A stretch of 64,000 bases of DNA from Candidatus Kapaibacterium thiocyanatum (lineage in GTDB: Bacteria; Bacteroidota; Ignavibacteria; Kapaibacteriales; Kapaibacteriaceae), in assembly GCA_001899175.1 (NCBI GenBank), contig MKVH01000020.1, forward strand, positions 1 through 64,000, in the 5' to 3' direction. Below, piece after piece: positions 62,301 through 64,000 of this stretch. The notes under the pieces were generated by a model. That model worked only from the letters and a program-made list of their open reading frames with translations. It did not search any database and was not told where the DNA came from. Both the position numbers and the translations under genes were made by a program. Position 1 is the first letter of the stretch; each line of letters begins with the position of its first letter.

Positions 62301-63958
62301 GTTTCCACGACGGAGTCCTTCGGGGCTTCGGCGCCGAACATGGAAACGAGTTCCCGCTCGGTCGCGTTGCCATAGCGGGTCTTGACGGTACGCGCGCCCA
62401 CGGCATGGTCGGGTCCGGCGGCGCTTTCTTCCTGCACGCGTCCCAGCGGATCGGGCATATGCAACGTGCGCGTGAAGCCATAGCCGCGACTGGACGGAAT
62501 CATGGGATCGGAACTGCCGTCGTAGTAGTCCTTCACCCGGCCATCGAGCGTAGCGGGCGCCAGGCGGTTCGTGCTCTCGTCGAAGTTCGCCGCCGTATAC
62601 GGGGCGGCGCTCTTGGCCGCGAAGAGTGGTGCGTACCCGAGGCCAGCGCGTGTGGAGCCGGAGCGCTCGCGCGGCGCGGGCAGCGTCGCAAAGAGCGGAC
62701 GCCCGTAGTAGTCCGGCACGGGCTGGCTCACGACGACGTCACCCTTGCCGGTCAGCATCGTCTGTTTCTGCACCGGCAAGAGCAGCGACGACGCATACAT
62801 CATGCTCTCCGAGGTACCGGGCTTGCCGCCATCGTCTTCCGCGAACGTTCTCGTGAACTGCCAGTTGCGATTGGCATCGAACTGCGTGTAGTAGAAGAAC
62901 GTCGACGGACGGTACTTCGCATTGAGCGTGGTGAGGCCCGACGTCGACAGGAGCGTGACGAGCGTATCCGGGTTGGGACTTTTCGAGAAGCACCCCCAGT
63001 TGCTGTCATTGGCCATGTGGCCGTCATGCAGGTTGCCGATGGGACGCACGCGCCAGACGTAGTATCCTGTGCCTTCGGCGAGCGTCACGTCCAGCGACGT
63101 CGCATGACCGTAGGTGAAGAAGCGCTGGGCCTGCTTCCAGTCGACCGTGAAGCGGCCTTCGTCGGATGCCGTACGATAGGCAGGGTCGTAGTTCAGGAGC
63201 CGCAGGACCTGCACTTCCATCATCGGGAACCTGTCGTTGCAGATCTTCGTTCCGTCGTGCATCTCCCAGGTGAAGGTCGTGAGGTTGTTGGCTCCGGTGC
63301 TGACGGAGACCTGACGCACGAGCGGTGTCGCGGGGCAAACAGTCGTCGTCGACGTGAACGGCAGGACGTCATGCTCTTCGACGAGGGTGGCACTGAGGAC
63401 GAGATTCGCCTTGACGTCGCTCGGCATTCCGGAGAGGTCGAGACCAAACACTGTTACATCAACATCCTTGGACGAATCGCCGACGGGATATGCCTTCGGA
63501 TGGTGGCTCGTGACGTCGATGATGTAGTCCTGCTCCGGCTGCACCGTCGTCAGGGAATCGGACACAACTGTCAGATCCCTGTTCACGTACGGCAAGGTTC
63601 CCCATTGCGGGCCACCGTTTGAAGTGCCGCTAACATTGATCGTCACCGTACCACTATAGTTCCGCCGATGCCAACGATACTGCCCATGCGTGCCCTCCAG
63701 ATGCAGGCGCACGCGGACGTAGGCCTTCCTCACACGCCGTGTACCACACATGACCGTATCCACCGTCGGCAGGAAATTCAGGCGGATAACAGCGTTCTCA
63801 ATAATTGCAGCACCCACCAACGAATCACTGACGATACGCTGCTGGACAAGGACGTGCTGCATCTCTTCCGTGGGTTTCTCCTGGCGCTGGGCATGAAGGC
63901 ACAACCCTGCGGCGAATAGAAGAGCGAGACTGAAGACGATAGTGCGGATCTGTATCAT
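56297..63958 (-). CDS. Full-length RHS-repeat secreted protein with C-terminal candidate toxin domain
   Basis: 2553 aa. Signal peptide (MIQIRTIVFSLALLFAAGLC...), an N-terminal beta domain, a long Cys-rich region (CNICDTISCGELCFAWLP among others), RHS/YD repeats from about residue 1590 to 2185 (YDRAGNVVRTVPPAGFR, YAYNTLGQLTKRTTPDGG, YRYDLLNRLRADT, YLYDAMGNRVVKRYYE), and the core (ELTDHLGNVRVAVSDVLLDH, YNGQEK, RLGRRWNLDPRP) ending at FSDPKG near residue 2325. The last 228 residues are the variable tip: NVGGLARHGFLRVKTT, VLIELWGK, YAPFGPNSNGYVASIVEMAG. The H...ELWG...PNSNxY order loosely recalls papain/NlpC-like RHS tips, but no catalytic Cys is obvious. The tip DNA is clearly lower in GC than the shell. 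The stop overlaps the membrane immunity candidate. Confidence 0.88.
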   Translation of the reverse strand: MIQIRTIVFSLALLFAAGLCLHAQRQEKPTEEMQHVLVQQRIVSDSLVGAAIIENAVIRLNFLPTVDTVMCGTRRVRKAYVRVRLHLEGTHGQYRWHRRNYSGTVTINVSGTSNGGPQWGTLPYVNRDLTVVSDSLTTVQPEQDYIIDVTSHHPKAYPVGDSSKDVDVTVFGLDLSGMPSDVKANLVLSATLVEEHDVLPFTSTTTVCPATPLVRQVSVSTGANNLTTFTWEMHDGTKICNDRFPMMEVQVLRLLNYDPAYRTASDEGRFTVDWKQAQRFFTYGHATSLDVTLAEGTGYYVWRVRPIGNLHDGHMANDSNWGCFSKSPNPDTLVTLLSTSGLTTLNAKYRPSTFFYYTQFDANRNWQFTRTFAEDDGGKPGTSESMMYASSLLLPVQKQTMLTGKGDVVVSQPVPDYYGRPLFATLPAPRERSGSTRAGLGYAPLFAAKSAAPYTAANFDESTNRLAPATLDGRVKDYYDGSSDPMIPSSRGYGFTRTLHMPDPLGRVQEESAAGPDHAVGARTVKTRYGNATERELVSMFGAEAPKDSVVETIYTTDQNGVTTITYRRMDGRIVATCLTASKAAVPLLALNDSSSVNDLLLVDTLRQGFLVRENTILAQRRLVFTDTTSVEMSYHMDLKDFAVACMSFCSSCDYDIRIGIRRAGDGSVVWDTLMQTGPVACPSAVTVEKDWRTILLPPGDYIMERTLSPRSGGAVHLDEHKDDVRSAHAAAVESLLTKAFTTPAYASDLASFRTGAHLTDESIALRMLTRYKAYRDSLRVASGTPVMLALDECCSVELDTSTCITGCEDGGVDYEALLTNLWKDSLNVHLGAGTGTDIRNYVRHYDGSALLADWPPTYPNGAGVINALLRRMIDSGGYSCRDVYDCWVAVTQTYWMNGWYRDGVGTMKRRPGYNVLNEFLNCVGTKYCALAPYAEKVTGAQWLLNAWRVVPTSDDAGYDADCQTATAMPVGGWTCNGTNDDTVNLYYRQYIACHAARSAGEDAAYTDYMLNKLKDANPDVKVDAIKTCSTRACVEQRIAEMETACVTECEDRREEFRDSVVALYHRSGYVVEGYPSENIGPDTLKRHQLACLLTLLVEECKAQCDLPVQWAVGVDSLITPTTADYERHARARRSARFSLAIPVGESCTMPHQRITRSIDLAEYVVSALNEALKAYKDSILATYGAGLSRWDATPVVRDLMASFPGLSVCIPGIPATISPQDTAGVQVPPSSPLVVMVDVTQESKFFVDRVGGECQISYRAPVPEEFGNPYGPGNPHPLVGMLNRHLNASWGKKLPRSVVAGIYSKTTSTSSFIDPSDYWTRYGVIRETAIPNPVVRYDNPLRPVFACDMDGITDLGYDQWELCDSPLNCIGGRTLSLMNLVPMLNVRTHYESLILDHSADTVVTAYGGQWFDVCNLAIRAYMGISAADSTVVVTGYVGGTAYEAKFPMTVDRKEWTEMAARGDFTHWIGKFVQLENGNLGYQVLIDPNQPVYELPCLNFSCEKTPIDTCATLPICNICDTISCGELCFAWLPEDSVTVTSYDRPKSCAQVEVERLVGRLDAYFNGDCLKNKIEEVDLSYDTTCFLPAKILDRTLLRRSQKYYHYTLYYYDRAGNVVRTVPPAGFRSLPPNATRLDTAQHEMRSDYAYNTLGQLTKRTTPDGGTSRFWYDAVGRQRLAQSARQASGTYTYTNYDALGRIVETGEKSGLGDAETHVSTNDTTARGTDVVRTVYGAAASALPGVWSGRTQRNLLNRISWTVADEDGNFGTPEDQVNTYYSYDEHGNVEWILQALPGQTESKGTLAFMTDYDYDVMSGRVREVRFQPGRLDQMLQRYRYDHDGRIVTSATSRDGHIWERDAGYDYYAHGPLRRRELGRDSVQGIDHAYTINGWTKSLNVPSLLATDDPGGDGKSGADHEHVGRDAFGMVLGYHSKDFVHAGSVIDSAGAGSWQQLLQSGLYNGNMASWSWNTRKKDGTLLGALASTYRYDLLNRLRADTVRTRGVSSWDAPANKFRSAYTYDGNGNILTLDRKDDAGSHLDQLRYRYTPGMNRMTHVDELGGSTATAGDIEDQDTLNYAYDASGNMTQDVSEGMSGSGIVWTPANKIRSITKAGSSPTSKLVYLYDAMGNRVVKRYYEPSNTLVSTTWYVRDAKGNVLGIYEKLAASGDVVAKENPVYGSSRIGEWRTGALYSSVATDTLVTNDVIYSRKIGNKRYELTDHLGNVRVAVSDVLLDHSGSPDAEVVSYTDYHPFGMAMTGRSWQADGYRYGYNGQEKVDEVAGAGNHTTAEFWEYDTRLGRRWNLDPRPVVGVSDYAAFADNPILFSDPKGDTVWGYTEVVQHPMNVGGLARHGFLRVKTTSRDVLIELWGKDETETARPTGRPKVVDFKHANDIWSREDVEQFEISRPKGKLGNGEEFENRIIQLGERFAQSVMVGGKPDYFNLPDYAPFGPNSNGYVASIVEMAGGQVDMPFYAFGEDDDSFYKNKARFSFGLDWLRPPPPRQEKNWNIQDVMRMDRSPLFPLNQHTPNTLTTPERSGQGQAQPVQHDKTRTTPR

Positions 63959-64000
63959 GACACGATCAAGGATGGTGACACCGGCATGGAATGGAATGAG

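Overview
The window looks like a chromosomal segment from a fairly high-GC member of the Bacteroidota/Chlorobiota (FCB) group, most plausibly a Kapabacteria- or Chlorobi-like lineage. Four things point there. Several start regions carry the Bacteroidota-type -7 box TAnnTTTG; the one in front of tRNA-Val also has a TTTG -33 box at exactly 19 bases. Three secreted proteins end in tails like type IX secretion (T9SS) sorting domains. EF-P has a PGNLRAF loop, which I associate from memory with Chlorobi. The RHS giants resemble those of this phylum. No database search was possible, so taxonomy is inference.

Layout. 1-19355 (all minus): a run of secreted giants and companions: an FG-GAP/ASPIC protein, a Skp-like chaperone, a lipoprotein, a 2188-aa SpvB-like/YD protein, two small Cys-containing secreted proteins, an FGE-domain lipoprotein, and an RHS-repeat protein that runs off the left edge. 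Several of these genes overlap by ATGA. 19756-22500: peroxiredoxin, two small membrane-protein genes and a small unknown. 22525-40214 (minus): housekeeping blocks: tRNA-Cys-efp-accB-accC-gcvH; OmpA-like and WD40 proteins; MerR regulator; sensor kinase-ftsW; hisS; EIIA; a fused sugar-1-phosphate nucleotidyltransferase/phosphohexomutase; acs; isochorismatase; EamA transporter; glycosyltransferase; FemAB/GNAT protein. 40339-44523: beta-barrel proteins, GT9, kdsB, gatC, plsC and an SUI1/YciH factor. 44591-49154 (minus): a probable corrinoid-uptake operon (BtuB-like receptor, DUF5522-fused surface protein, YncE/BtuG-like lipoprotein, small lipoprotein). 49250-51715: DUF1573 protein and an ECF sigma/anti-sigma pair. 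51884: tRNA-Val.

The most interesting region is 52136-63958. A full-length 2553-aa RHS protein carries a low-GC C-terminal candidate toxin domain, and its stop codon overlaps a polytopic membrane protein (candidate immunity). Immediately downstream lies an array of orphan RHS C-terminal cassettes. One encodes a lipase-like alpha/beta-hydrolase followed three bases later by a candidate lipoprotein immunity gene. One encodes a short second candidate toxin. Two are truncated. They are stitched together by three copies of a 395-bp direct repeat. Each copy contains RHS core sequence plus a 156-bp spacer bracketed by 19-bp imperfect direct repeats. This looks like a silent cassette reservoir for swapping toxin tips on the RHS shell.
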